The position numbers were made by a program, and so were the translations under genes. A stretch of 64,000 bases of DNA, taken from NCBI GenBank assembly GCA_007844125.1, contig CM017558.1, positions 29,025,264-29,089,263 of the forward strand, in the 5' to 3' direction. Source of the stretch: Sinonovacula constricta (Eukaryota; Mollusca; Bivalvia; Cardiida; Solecurtidae). Positions 46,001 to 60,893 of this stretch are shown here, piece by piece. Within the stretch, counting starts at the first letter, position 1. Each line of letters starts with the position of its first letter. The notes beneath the pieces are model-generated. The model had not been told where the DNA came from, did not search any database, and saw only the letters and a program-made list of their open reading frames with translations.

Positions 46001-49000
46001 CAACCGTTAAGCTGTCGTGAGCGTCGTCGGGTGTGCATTCACCCAATGTGTGAATCCAGAGTTCAAACACTTACAAGTGGGAACTAGGTCTCTCAATTAA
46101 ACGACAATCGCGATCATGCGATCACTGTTGTTCTTGATTTAAAATGAGTTCCTTTGGAGGTCGTGCTGGCGTTCGGGAGCCAAGTGCTTATCTCTCTTAT
46201 TATGCCAAATGCTCATATGTTGATAGTAGAGTATAGAAGTTAGCAGCACTTACCTTCTCTGGGTACGTTTAGGTACGTCAGGGAAACGCCAATTGGTGGC
46301 TTCGATATTGGGGGGAAATTGAGCCAAAACCGGAATTTTACAGATGCACACTCCGTACAGGTTCTTCAACAAAATGTTTCTGATATAAAAGAAAACGTTG
46401 TTCGAATTGGCGCAACCAATTCTATGAAAGGCCACTTGAATCTCAATGGACAACGGATCGAAGCCGATCCCCACATTTTGACCAATGCTGCCAATAAGCA
46501 TTACGTCGACAAAAGCCTTTGCCGGCTATTACAGTCACCGCGGAGGAACTTTGGTCTCTAACAGGCGATCGATTCCAATGGAGATTTGGATCAATTTCTG
46601 ATACGATGGCCACAAAATGAAAACTATCGATATGGCACTCTCCGCCCCAAACACAAATGAGCAATCAATAGACAAGGTCAATGCTAGAATTAGTGTCGAC
46701 GGCGAAATCAAAGTTATGTACGAAATACTTAAGGAACCAGGAAAACTCTGTGTGGTGATAACATTCCAACAGCCACTAGAACTCCAGTCGGATGACATTA
46801 TCAATTTTATTACTCGGGATTGGCAGGTAACACGAGAGCAGCAATAGTTGTTTTCATTTATGGACTAGAATTATAAAAGCTCATACATAAGACCATGAAA
46901 GAAGCCTCCGCGACGCATAGATTATATCCCTCTTTGCCGGCCATCTACGGCAACGGACAGGCTCCAGTCGATTGTGCGCATTCACGCTAGCTACGTCTGG
47001 GGCTAAAAAAGGGCTGACCTCTACAAGGAAAACATGCGTAACGTCGATGCATAAACGGCGCTGACGCAGTGTTGACTAGAATCGTTGCTGCTTTAAGCAT
47101 TGGTGGTCTTGGGCATCATCCAGTGGCGCTTTCTCGTCTCTCCACTTGATGTGGTGACAAATATGATGAACAAGTTTTCGCAGCAGGAAAACTCACACAG
47201 AATTCAACAAGACAATTGAGTAAGCCCAGAAACATATTCCCAGCTTCGAGCACAAATGCGCATCTTTTGGACTGGAGATATAATAATAGACTTTCTATCT
47301 CATGCATTTCGGCTAACCGGTGGTGATGCGACTAGGCCGAAGTGAGAAATAAATGCTCACATAGCTCTCAGTGATGTTTGTGCCAGAACACCAACTGTAA
47401 TACTGTGCTGTAAAAGGCAAGTATCAGAGTTTCTGCTTCAATGAGACAGCCTCAGCTTATCGGTATCTCAGCCCAGTTTAAGAACGAAAGGATAATATCA
47501 GACAATCAGTGTACATTCTTGAGCAGTGTATATATTGTGTAGGTTAGCTGATTGTGTTTGTTCTACATAAATTATTCTTACAATTTTGTAATAATCAGTT
47601 TGTATATGTTATCACCGTAGTACCGTGCTTGGCGCGAATGACGACAAAGTCTATATATTTAACATTAAGCATTTAAGCTTCAATAGTTTTTGCATATCTT
47701 AAAAGGCCGTGCGCGTTACTCTTACAAGCATTATAATCCTTATCAATCAAACAGTCAAAGAGACCGTCTAGCTTTAATTAAATACGGTGAAATATAAACG
47801 TTGACCTTTGACCTTGATGCACCAAAATTTATTTTACAGCGTTTGACGTAAAGCAGTAGAATGAGTTGTTTTAGTAGAAGTACTGGATATATTTGATAAA
47901 GGTTGTTATTTTGAGGGCTTTTTTCTAGAAAAGTTACAGAGGGGCTCTTTATATTTGCAGGAAATGTGGCACTCAATGCTACTAGCGTTATACAAAATGG
48001 AGTAAATGTCAACCCAGAAGCGGTCAACGACGGAAATTTGACGACGTGCAGTGATCTCAGACCATCTAATAACAGCAATGAACATTTCTGGCGAATTGAG
48101 CTCAGCAGACCTTTCTACATAGTCGGCCTTATCGTCCATACACTGTCAAGAGGTAAATATATTATCTTTAGTTTTTCAAACACCTGTATACTCCTGTCCC
48201 TCGAACACCTTTGGGGTTGATATTCTTCTTCGGTCAAACCGGGAGCTCGAGACAATGAGAAAATAATATTACGGCAAGTTCGTCAGTATTGATAAACGAC
48301 TGCAATAGTAAACCAGTGCGTTTATTTGTCTCAAGGCGTTGTTTATATCACGTTTAAACACGTTCCGGTTTAGTTTATGTGCGGAAAATTATAATATTCT
48401 TTGACTCACAAAATTTACCTCCGTCTGTCTTTATTTGTCTTTAATTTTAGTAGTAACTTGTCTTCAAAGTAAAAATAAAAGCGGCAAAAGTTTTTAAAAT
48501 TTTAGACCATATAAATCAATAATGTTTTTAATGTGTACTTGTTTTAAAATGCATTTTTCAGTCAACCAAGTTGCTTATATAAATTGTAGTTAGAATTACT
48601 TAAATGCTTAAAACAAGAAAAAAAAAACATTTAACATCGTCCAATACAACAATTAATCAATTAAGCATAAAGGTGGGATATTTTAGTGCCCGCCTTGTAA
48701 CTGACACATGTGTTGTATTTTTTTTCAAAATCTGGCTTATAATTCCTTTATATGTATGCACACAATTACACAATGAAATAAATTACAAATTGGCCCGTAT
48801 ATTGAAAGCAGTGTTAAATAATTTAAATTTGAAGGTCGTATCATTCGATTGTTCTGAAAATGGCGTCAATGTTTCTAATGGCACTGTTTTATGAAACCGG
48901 ACAGAAGAACTGTTTTCATTCATAATTCATTAAAAGACAAGTTTGTCTATTATGGTCCATTTAGGTACTTCCTGTATAAGGGCTGACATTTTGTTGGAAC

Positions 49001-52000
49001 ATCCTTATGGCTCAGATTAAGTTTATTTTTCATCAAAAATTTCACATATATATGTAAACTAACAAACGATAATTGACAATATATGCCATTTACATGGCAG
49101 TTACCTTTACCTATTTAATCATGGTTGCCGAACCTGTTCAGTCATTATTAAAGTGCCTTGTAATTTTACATGAAATGCGTTTTTACAGGACAATCAACAA
49201 CAGTTAGGATTGAGACTGCCGATGTGATTAATTTTTCAATTGGAACACAAACATGTGTCAAAGCATTTACAATTGTGGAAAATGGGAGGACTGAGGTCAT
49301 ATGCCGACAAGCAGTCGTGGCACGGGCTCTGCAGTTTGTGAACCAAGGAAACCGAAGCACAATGTCACTCTGTGAACTTGAAATCTATGGCGGTAGGCAC
49401 GTGATTAGCAGTTTGTAATCAATAACGAGTGCAGATTATACTTTCTAAATATACAAACATTTATTAAATATAGGATGAATGAAATTTTAATGAAAGTTTA
49501 TCCTTTATCCTAAAACTAAATTGTTAGGTATTAAATGTGTAGACCCAATTAAGACTGTACCAGGAAAACTCTTTTCCTTTCTTACATATAACGTGGGCAT
49601 TCCTATTGCATCATACATAGATACACGTTCTACTAAGTCGTCGAATGCTTTTGGCTAAAAAGTTTAACCAATGTCCAACGTTTTAATTTCTTCAAAATTA
49701 AAGTACTACACTGGGTCAGATTCTTTATAAAATAAGTATCAACAAATTAACGAGACAAATACATGGATATGTGAATGCATTAGCCACTTTCGAAAAACAA
49801 TATTTGAACGACTAACTGAGCCAAATGAATCTGTGATATATCTCAATGTCCAGACATTGGTCAATGTTAAGACAAAACATAACTAACACTCATCACGGCA
49901 GTAGAAAGTGTGTACATGCCGTTTGCATGGTTGAGGTGCCGTACACACAATGACTTACATGGGTGACTTAGCCCCGACAATAAACATCCATAAAACACTT
50001 GAACGCATTTTGAAGGAAGTTGACAATCTAACCATATGCAAGAATAAATAACACATTGCCTTATGAGATATTTCTTACGTAAAACTTGTTTTTTTTTCTC
50101 AATGATTCAAAGCTGCATTGGCACGTGTAACATTATGATTGAATTGTAGGGTTTCTTTTACTAGGTCGACACGTTTCGTTTAACAAGAACACATCGCAAG
50201 ATTCTACAATAAGGTATGATAATGTGGACTGGTACTCCCGTTTGGCTGTGGACGGCACTGGCGCATGGAACGGTAGCTACGGTCTTACATGTTCCGCAAC
50301 CACTAACAGTGAAGGAAACAAATGGTGGCAGTTGAACTTAGGGACCACCTACATAATTGAAGATGTTTTCATCTTCGGTCGAAGTGATAATCTAGGTAAG
50401 CGTATTTGATATTTAAATTTTCGACTGGATCTACACGTAAAGAATATATAATTTAGATTCTGTCTACTTTACATATTTGTATCTATGGTTGCATACACAT
50501 GTAAAAACCAGCTATATAGTCTGGTTAAATATGACAACAGAAGCCTTTTTCAATATGTCTGTGTAAATAAGTCTACTGATAAAACACAGGACTCCGGATC
50601 AAGGGGACATTGTTTGAGCGTTGGCAGGACCGTCGCTAATGCTATGAGAAAAGGAAATCTTAGTTGAATTGTTCCACTCAGCCCTGATGGAACAATTAGT
50701 ACCTGCGAAGATCGTTCGGGCCATGCATATGCCTTTCGAGCGCAATATATCTCCGCTGCTGAAAGGGAACTTAAGAATTTACCAAGTTATCCGGGTTAAC
50801 ATTGGCATTAGTTAAGGAGAAATGTCGTTAATGCGACGGGCCAACGTCGACGCAAAAAATGAACCATTTAAACACATTAAATCAATATAGTAACAGTAAA
50901 TAAAGTAAAAAATATATATTTGGAAGGTTATGGAATGTTTGCTCCCTCGATTATGGATTACACCGTCTAGAGGTATGAGAGTTGTATTTCAGATGCTCTG
51001 AACCGAATGTTAGTGCTGTTCCTTTTGTCCGAATATGAGCTATATTTTAAAAGAGGAGTTTTGGCTGTATACATTGCTTCTTTCCAATTTCCTGTGCGTT
51101 GTACATTTGGTTTACTACTGATTAATTATGATCATTGTTTTCGCACCTATAATCGTGTACAGGCTAAACTAACACCATCCAACATCGCTTTTGAGGGCTA
51201 TGAATATTGGAAAGTATAATATAAATCTCAAGGAAAACTGCATAATGATCTTTCTTGAGAAAATAGAATGGCTTAAAACAAAATAAAAAGCAAAACCCGA
51301 CACAATTTAGTAGGTATTCCTAAATATTACATATGTAGATGAAGAAACAAAAGTTCAGCCATCATAACAATTAACTATCAATTTAAAGTGTACAAGCAGA
51401 AATTGAACATGTACAGCATGCTCACATTACACAATTCATTAATGTTTAGGTAGTATTCTTCTGGAACATGGTTGGCCTTGTATTTCTAATTAATTTTTTT
51501 TCAAAGTGGTTTTGAATAGAAGCATTTTGGTATCTTGATTATCTGCAAAAAGAACAGTCTTCATTATTTCCTGAACTTAACATAATTCACACATACTTCA
51601 CACATACTTCATACATACTCAGTGAAATGGATGAAGATTGAGAGAAACAATAAAAACAGAACTGTCTGTTATATTCTCAATTCCGATGCAACCAATATTG
51701 TAACAAAGCAATGTTATTACGGAAGGATGCCCTACTGGCGTGTATATTTAAAACCTTAACTGATAGCAAGAATAAAATTTAATAAACGTTGCTGTCAAGT
51801 GAAATGTAGTAAGTCATTCAGTAGACACTCGAATTGCGTCAAATTGCGTATTATGAAAAGGAATATGCCAATTGTCTCCTATATGGATACTGCTATTTTA
51901 TAATTATTCGTGTAAGGAAGCAATAATTAGTCTGAACATATTCTGTGTTCAGCAAAATGTTCACGTAATAAAGTTTTGGACAAGGAGCAAATTATCATAT

Positions 52001-55000
52001 CAGGTCTATGGTTTGAACCCAAGACCCTCCTATCCCGAGTCCGTTATCCTTTTGACAAAGAACACATCAACCATGTTATAATTTTTTGTTATGCTGAACA
52101 ATTGATTTAACGTTTCTGCAATTGAACTGATTGTCCGCATCTTAAATGGTATCCTTTTGAAAACTTGTCGATACAAGACTAGAGATTGAGTTTGGAATCC
52201 TCCGATAGAGAGTTCAAAAACATCTCTTGTTTTTTGCGCGGACCTTACAGAAATCGTTTATGTATATTGTGCCAATCTTTCAACGTTGTCTAAGCATTGC
52301 ATCTAAAGTCAGACTTTACCGACATGCTCAATGGAATCTTCAGAACAAGTTTTTTTTTCTGGTTATGGACTGTTCTGGTGCTATTAAATACTCTCAATTT
52401 GTTAACAAGCGGTTTGAACCTCGAAGGACACATAGAATAGCATTCATATCTAATTTTCTCTGTAAATAAAGCTTTGGTATTTTCAATAACATGAAGAATA
52501 AACCTGAATTTCCTGTTTTATGCCATGTTTGTTAGAAAGATACATACACACAATTATTAAATAATAAATAAAAAAATATAATTATGTTTTCGAATAAGGA
52601 CTCCGTTTACAAAACACATACTTTCCTCATGTGCGAATTTTAGTAAGAATTCCATATATAGGTGTCGCGCTCCATCACAGCGTCAATGAATCAGTCGTTA
52701 CCTTTAAAGCTTACTTGAGAACAACGTGTTCAAGATGAGCTTTTCTGATCTCTCTTCGTCCGTCGTTTGGCGAGCTGCGTCAGCAATTCTAGAGGCTTCA
52801 GTTTCTATCCACTCTTACCTTACTTGGTCAGAATATGTGTCTGCACAAACAATTTCAAGAGTTTATGACTGGGTCAGGTGAGATTAAAAACTCTATCACT
52901 AGGTCAAACTTTAGACAGAAAAATATGTCCTCACAACAGAGGCCACATTTATGGCACAATCTCCACTAACATTGGCCAGAATGTTAGCCTGCATGAAATC
53001 TTGGTATAATTAATTACGGGATGACCTTTGCTTATGGTATTTGAGCAAGGTTTGTGCAGAAAGCTCATAATTTAGTCTATGCTTACAGATTTTCTACTGT
53101 ATCTCGATTTTAGGCAGTAAAACTCGTTAATCAGCACTTAAAGTATGCATTCTTTTTTAAACCTACAAAATAATAATAACGATTGGGATTGCTCCTAAAA
53201 TAGACTTCAACATCACAGCCGATGTCGTGATTGAGCAAACACATATGTGGCCACGTGAATTTCTTAGTTTAAAAATAGGTAACTGGCTCAGATATGAAAT
53301 ACATTTTTGTAATGACGATAATGTCGTTATGGTTAACTTTTCACACAGCCGCAGGACACCAATTACCAACATTTAGCGGGATCTGTACAGGTAGCATTTA
53401 TTTGGCTGTTTAAATGAAATGAAATGAACATGTGTTTTTGATCCAAACTGTCGTCTACCACCTTTTAAGAACAAATGCAGATTCAAGAATACTCCAAACA
53501 GGTCCCCTTGTCTATATTGAAATACAAAAACTTGAAAGCCGACTGGACCGTGGAGCATCTTTTTTCAAAAGGGTACGTGTAATGGTCATGATAAGTCACA
53601 TACCTGTCTATAATTCGGTTATTTTTATGTTCAAAAAGAAATTGGCAATAACATGTTCCTTAGAAGAAAAACAGACTATGGAATGCTTATGTGAAACTAA
53701 AATGATGCAATTATAGTTTATTTCTGTATCGGAATACTGAAATTCTGCCTTCCAAAGCCTAAAAGCGCCTTCGCGAAATGCCTAAAGAATCTCGGCCAGG
53801 TGCCCGATAATTTAATTGAGGAATAAAGCATCTTGACCTGTGTCAAGTCCGCAGGGGTAAAATGGTTATATGCGAAGGTTGTTCGAGAAATGCACATAAT
53901 TTCCTAGCTGTATATATCTCAGCTGCTGATACGGGACTCATGTTTATTAATAGTAATTGCCTTTTTTAGCACACAATACACTGTTAAGCCGCACCCGCAA
54001 CTCTACAAATAATTGACAGTACAGAGAGTGTGTTTTAAGATAGGTTATGAAGAAGAGGTTATGTGCGCTGGCATTTTATGACTTTAATTGTACAAACATT
54101 TGATCTAACGTTGATAACAGTTACCAGAAGCCATTACATAAAGACAATAGCACATCCTAAAATAAGCAATTTTAAAATATTCAATAGGTAGTAATAACTG
54201 GTAGTGGGTCGATTATTGCACTAATACTCTGGCCATATTGGTCTTTACGAATTGTCTTGATACTCTTCACTAAGGCAATTATGTGTTTGCTAGGTGTGAC
54301 ACGTGGCTTCACTTTGACTATTGGTGAGAACAACACTTACCAGGATACCCCTAACAACAGTCAATCTGACTATCTACCTTGGACACTGGACTTAGAACAG
54401 CCTGTGGCTGGAAATACTGTCAAGTTAAACAGATCAAGACTTTTGGTACTTTGCGAAGTAATTGTGTATGCTGGTAAGCGCACTTTTGCACATAAGCATA
54501 GCCATACAAGTACAAATACCATAATTAAGAAAATTACGCAAGTTATTTATTAGCATATTCTGAAATGTATTATTATACTTAATTAAGTCTCGTACTGTTC
54601 TGTACTATGTTGACTACAGAATTGAGGTGGCAGTGTTTTGGAACATATTATAAAGCTAAATTACAACCTTAATCTTGTTACAAAACGACATATATGAACA
54701 AAACATATAACATTTTCTGGCTTGTATTGTGTACTTATTTATGCTTGTATGGTGGACTTATTTATATGTGTCTATGTTATTTAAACTGTCATCATAAGGA
54801 CAAGATACCACTGTTGCTTGTACTGTAATTTTAATTTGACTTTAACTATCATCACATATTAAAATAAATGATGGTATCATGCATTTACAATATATACAGC
54901 TTAGAGTATTCTATTTTGATGTATTCGTTGCTAATTCCTAGTACTCTATGTAGGCATGGTTGTATTGAATTTTAAACAATAAATTTATTTACAGAATGTA

Positions 55001-58000
55001 TGCCCGGCTGGTGTGGCTGGGAGTGCAGTGATGTATGTATGTGTAACACCCCGCATACTGGTTCCCCAAGATTGAGAGCAGTGTGCTCCTTTGGTTGTCA
55101 AGATGGGTGGTCTGGAACCAATGGGCGGTGTGACAAAGGTATGAATATTTTATGTATGAATCTAGGTATCAAAAGATGTATCATTACTTCAAGACTTGTG
55201 TTCATACTACGGATTAAAGTGGTATGGCTTGACGAATATAATACCAGCGGCAACATTTTCCTTCAGTATTGAATCAGTCTATTTAACGAAATTAAACATA
55301 TTTTACATATTTCTTTTCAAATGCATTGCACATGGTTACACGGCGGTAGATGGTCCATCGGCTTATAAAATTATGATGTCTACATTCTTGCCAAATGCCC
55401 ATAAACGTACAAGCGATTTATAATACTATAGTATTGTTGTATTAAACACTAGTTATCGAAGTTCCAAATTATGTTTAATCGTCATCTAAAAGTTTATTTG
55501 GATGTAGATTTTAAGTACAATAAACGAAAGACGTGACTGTTAACCCTAGCATATACTGCTCTTTATGATCCAAACAATGTATCGAGTATTGAAAAGAAAA
55601 GTATTAGTTCCGGGATTTAACGGAAAATATGTCTTGTGTTGTTTAACTTTCTCAGGAAGAGCCCGAACAAAATATGTGATTTTGCTAATTTGCTTAATAC
55701 TAAACCGTTCAATTTGTTATTAATTTACATAGTTTAATTTTGACGTAAGACGTTGCACTTTATCCTATGCCGTTATTAACTTGTTCTTATTATACGTCAT
55801 CTCTTTTACTTTTTTCTTTCATACTACTAGATCATTTGGAATAGTTAGGTGATCGAGGCTGTTTACCGTACATATTGTACATGTGTTAATAGTTTGTTAT
55901 GATAATGAGTTTCTTGTGTTGTTGTTTTTGCATATCCCTTTCTTTTATCAGTTTTAACTCCTGATTCAGGGCCTAGTTTTTAGTTGCATCACTTTGATGG
56001 AATAGTACTAGTTAGAAAACCAAGTTTAAGCATCCATGTGTGGGTCCGTTTGCAGAATTATCGTTCCAAAGCGGTCACTGCTGTTTTTGCTTTGTGTCTG
56101 TGATATTTCCTCTTTGCGTTTTCTGTCACTTTTACTTTTACTTCGACTTTGAAGAAGTGTGCACATATTTTATAACTGTGGTATTTCTTATAGGACCGTT
56201 TATTTTTTTTCCATTCATAGCTTATATCCGTAATTAGATTTGATATCGATATCCAATTAATGTTGATTTAATTCTCATTTATAATTTGCTGTATACCTCG
56301 TCAGTTTCAACAAGTACACGTACTTGCCGTTTTCCAGGCGGCCAGCTATGTTTCTTTTCAAAGATACGTAATTTACCTGTTTTTCTAGATTTGCTTAAAC
56401 AGGTGATATTAAACTATAATTAATTATACGATGAACATGATACCAAACATGTTCATTGAATGACTGTAAATGAGCTTGCTACTGATTAAAAAGTATCTTA
56501 TGCGTTTGATTCCTTTAAAATAAAAGCAAGCTCTAATAAATAATAGGTTTAACTATAATGTACTTTACTTAATGGCACCAATATGCAGCCTTGAACATAT
56601 ATTATTAGTTCAATATAAATTGATTTAAAAAGCGATTATAAATAATGTATACACAAGAAGTGTTAACTATATGACAACAAATTAATCAATGAATAAAAAT
56701 ATATTGAAATTCCTGCGCTACTATATATCATATGAGGTTCGTCCATTTTTCAACAAAAGGTACTTCCCACATCGCGATATTAAAGGCTTTTAAAATGGAG
56801 TTATGTTTCATGAAATGCCTGCTTGTCATAAATGTGTTATATGAAGCTCATTTAGTAAGTATTTCTTTCTCCAGCTTGCAATGAAGGATGGTTTGGTCAT
56901 AACTGTTCAGCAAAATGCGGAAACTGCCAAGGGGGTGGAGCCAATTGTAATCACGTGACAGGGGTGTGTTCTGAAGGTTGTCTCCCTGGTTACAACAGCA
57001 GTGATGCCAAATGCATGCAAGGTACATTTCAGAAAAGCATAAATCGCAGACGTTTCATACAGATATACTTATGTTCACAATATCATTTAAGAACGGTTTT
57101 TACCCATAGAGAATATTAATATTCTATTGCAAAGATGTAGCAATAACAGAAAGTTATTGATACAATAAGGGAATGTGTCACGTTCTTTTGGTTTAGGTGG
57201 ATAATAAAGATTGTTATTGCATATATGTGTATTCATATTGATAGCAGGACTTTTGTATATCCAATACGTTTGTACACACAAGTCATACTTAATTATTCTT
57301 TGCCGGAAAATTAAGGTTGTTTAATCATTCTTAATGAATGTCAACGGGGGTTTTGTTTTTGAAATAAATGGTATATTGCAAACTTTTAAAATATAACAAC
57401 TTACTAGAAGTCATAGATGCAAAAAGAATTAATGTTTACAATATGTGAACACTTTTTTCAACCATTCCTTTAGAACACCGAGAGAGAGATAGAAAGAAAG
57501 AACAAAGCCTAAAAGTAGCTAAGATATCACAGTAGTATTATGGTTTATAACCTATAACTTTATAACATTTTAAAATGTGACGCTTGATAAATTATACGTG
57601 TAAAGTCTATTAGGTATGCAGTTATGACTAATAGGTAAATATATTTTATGTATTGTTGCTTAAAGTTTCAGAAAAGTTGAGAAAACTGTTTTAGCATAAT
57701 TAGGCATTCCGTTTAGTTTATTTGTAAATCCTATTTAAGCCCAGGTAGGCATACAGTTTCAAACTATTGGATACTGTAGTTGGTGATATAGTTAAAGCCA
57801 ATTAGGTATTCAGCATAGTTTTAGCATAGTTGGGCATTATACCTTTAGCTTTGTTTGATCGACCTGGACGGCTATTGTTCTTGCTACCTGCTTGGACACT
57901 TGCTTAACGTCAGATTAAAACAACTATTGTTGATCGCAAATATTGATATATGTTAACGTATACACATTTTTAAGACGTTCTTTTTTAGTGATTTGAACTA

Positions 58001-60838
58001 TTGTGTTTGCACGAATTTAAATAAATAAATTCTTTACTGAAACTTGCTATGTGTAAAAATAATGGATAAATGCAACACTTATGTACGTTTATTAATGTTA
58101 ACTTATGTGAGCATTGACCAATTGCATGTGTTTAATGTTAGCTTGTTGATGTTACCTATAAATTCTGGGATCAGCTGGGATCAACTGTTATGTCTTCAGT
58201 TTTCAATTCGTTCATATCCTTCATCCTGTTGTATAATTTGTTTTTTTTTTTTTCCATTTCTACTATTATACTTGGTGAGTCCTGCGTAGGCTCAAACGAA
58301 TGCTTTACATTGCATCAGGTCGCCTTTGCATGTAGACCGTGTACAGGTGTAATGGATGTCTTGCCGGTTCTTCTGGTATGGCGTAGACCTATAATTTTGT
58401 CTTTTGTAATTTTGTCACATGTATAATGTTTTTTGCCGTTGTAACCTTGTTTTGAATGGTTGCTATGTTTCAGTTGATGCTTATTCTATTGGTTTTATTA
58501 TAACAGTTATTCTTATTGTTCACAATTGTATAAATGGTTATATTTGTTATATAATACGAATGTGAAAATAATGTAAATCTGAAATATAACCAGATAGATA
58601 ATGGACGTCTTTAAAATACTCCTAAATTTAGAATTTTTTTCAAGTATATACTTTATGACCCGAACGTTGACTGCAGTATGGGACTAACAGTGACGTCACC
58701 CAAGTCTAAGTTGTATATTTGCGTACCTGTTCTAATGCCATAATATGTAGCTCAAATAAATCACATTGACGAGATAACTGAGTATATAATCCCTAAAGGT
58801 ATTAGTATCGCACATCTTTTGAAAATGATCATCATAAGGACATCGGCGCTTGTTGGTTTGTTACCAAAACCTTGTTTGCCATTTTAATTGCCTGTCAATG
58901 AATCAGAAAAAAATCCTCAAAGTTGTTGGTTCATACGTCTGCTCCTTTTTCTTTGTCAAAACAGTAAACATTCAAATATTGCTTATTAACAGGTGCATTG
59001 TTTTACTTTTTCGTGGTGTTCAGTCAGATTAAATGGTTGTTGCAGATATGCATCTGCTAGATTTTCTATTGTTGAATTTCATTTAAAACTGTTGTCATTT
59101 CAAGATTATTGTCATCATTAAAAGAAGTTCCAACTTTCCACGTCAAAGATAGTATCAAATTGAATTTCAAAGTCAATTTCATTATTTATTCCCAAATTTA
59201 CCTGATTCATTATTATTTTTAGGTGTTGTTTTGTTTTTTGTGGTGTGGCAGAAAACACTTTTGGTTATAACGAGGGTAGCAATTCGGAGACATGGGCCAA
59301 GTCAAGGGAAGTAAAACCAACTGATATAATAGATAAGACTGGGAAAAAGTAATATCATATTTCTTTTCACTGCAGTTAAAATAACAGCTCAATGTTATCA
59401 CGAAACACATAGCAATATATAAAAGCTTTATTCATCAAAGTGTAAACATTTACAATTCATAAACTTGCAAAACTCTGATAAAAATGTAATACAGGCACAT
59501 GATGAAAACTATATAGGAATAGAAATAAAATCAGTACGAATTTATAGTCTGCACAATAAAAACAACTGTCAAAATGTCAGATTATGTGAGTTCCCGTTGT
59601 TTTGGTGTTATTTGGTGTGAACTGAAAAGAAAATAATGAAGAATCGTGTGAAAACCTCAGCAGTGTTGTAGAGATGAGCTACGGGGATTTCGAGGCAAAA
59701 TTTGGCATTAATCCTAACACTTTTGAGAAGGAAATTGATCTTGAATCTGTGACTGTCTGAGAAAGAAACAATCAGCTGCCTAATCCGAGGATCAAATAAG
59801 GTAACATAATGAACATTCCAATGGTTTAGATAGATCTCAGTCTTTAGTTGAACCAAATACAGCTGCCTGCACACATGTGGACAAATGTGCTTTTAAATCA
59901 TAGTTTCTAAACTTAAACATGAACACCAACACACCACGTCCAACATTTGTCCCAAATTCACCTTGTTAAAACACAATTATCTTCGCAATTTTATGGCGTC
60001 GTTTTCAATGTTCAAAATTTCAATTTCATCAACAATAAAAATCCACCAACAAACTGTTTGTTACAACTACAAAAACACACAGACATCGATGCAATCTATG
60101 CGTTTCTGCGTGTCATGCAAGTGCTTAGCAAATTTAATGTTACACGGCATTACACATTTCATCATTACGAGGCTGTTTTGTTGTTGTTTTTTCCAAATTT
60201 TTTTTTGATTATCGTAAATGAATTAAATTACAATCTTATGTATACTGCAAATAAAATAAAAAAAACTAACATTTTCATTGTGTTTTTTTAATTGGTAAAT
60301 ATAACTATTTCTTATAGCCGAATACCCCCAGCACGGGCATGACTTTCTTGTATTACAGTGGAATGTCAGATCATGTAGGGGAGGAGCAGTAGCGGTGAAT
60401 TTAAATGTTTCCGTTTTCAATCCATTTGAAACTGTTGATGGTGGGATAAAAAGAATACCAGGTTAGTGTTGATATAGATAAATGTTATCATACTCGGCCC
60501 AAAATTCAGAAAGCACTCGACAGAGCCTCTATATCAACAATAACCTTGTATTCTCTATGTATCAAATACCTTGTTAACTGCAATTATTATTATAATTTTG
60601 TACTATTTTCGCAGAAAAAAATATTAGAAATTTATCAGTCGAACGCTTTTTGGGATATACTTTTCAGCGTTTTTAATACAGAACGTATTTGTTAAGACCA
60701 TAAATGCCGTTTACAATTATGGATGACTGAAAACAGAACACTGAGTGTGTAAATATGGAAAATATCCAAGGGGCTAATTCAATAAGGGTGCAGTCAGATG
60801 ACAGTGGGTTTCCAATATGGTGTCTGCGAGAGACAGAA

Positions 60839-60893
<55 letters not shown>

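Larger units (their letters stand above)
38900..47340. mobile_element. Degraded Polinton/Maverick DNA transposon in gene B intron 2
   Basis: This block is GC-richer and more ORF-dense than its surroundings. It holds a protein-primed family-B DNA polymerase on + and a double jelly-roll-type major capsid protein on -, the hallmark pair of Polintons. All genes are broken by stops and frameshifts. No integrase, packaging ATPase or protease could be read, and no terminal inverted repeats were located, so the limits are approximate. The host gene keeps its exons on both sides. Confidence 0.8.

Noticed and set aside
38900..47340. Terminal inverted repeats, integrase and ATPase of the Polinton
   Set aside because: I looked on both strands for the integrase and packaging ATPase landmarks and for matching ends but could not read any with confidence.
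47961..54473. Firm assignment as fucose-binding F-type lectin
   Set aside because: The fold landmarks fit, but the H..RxD sugar-binding motif was not seen in either domain, so only lectin-like or F5/8C-like is claimed.
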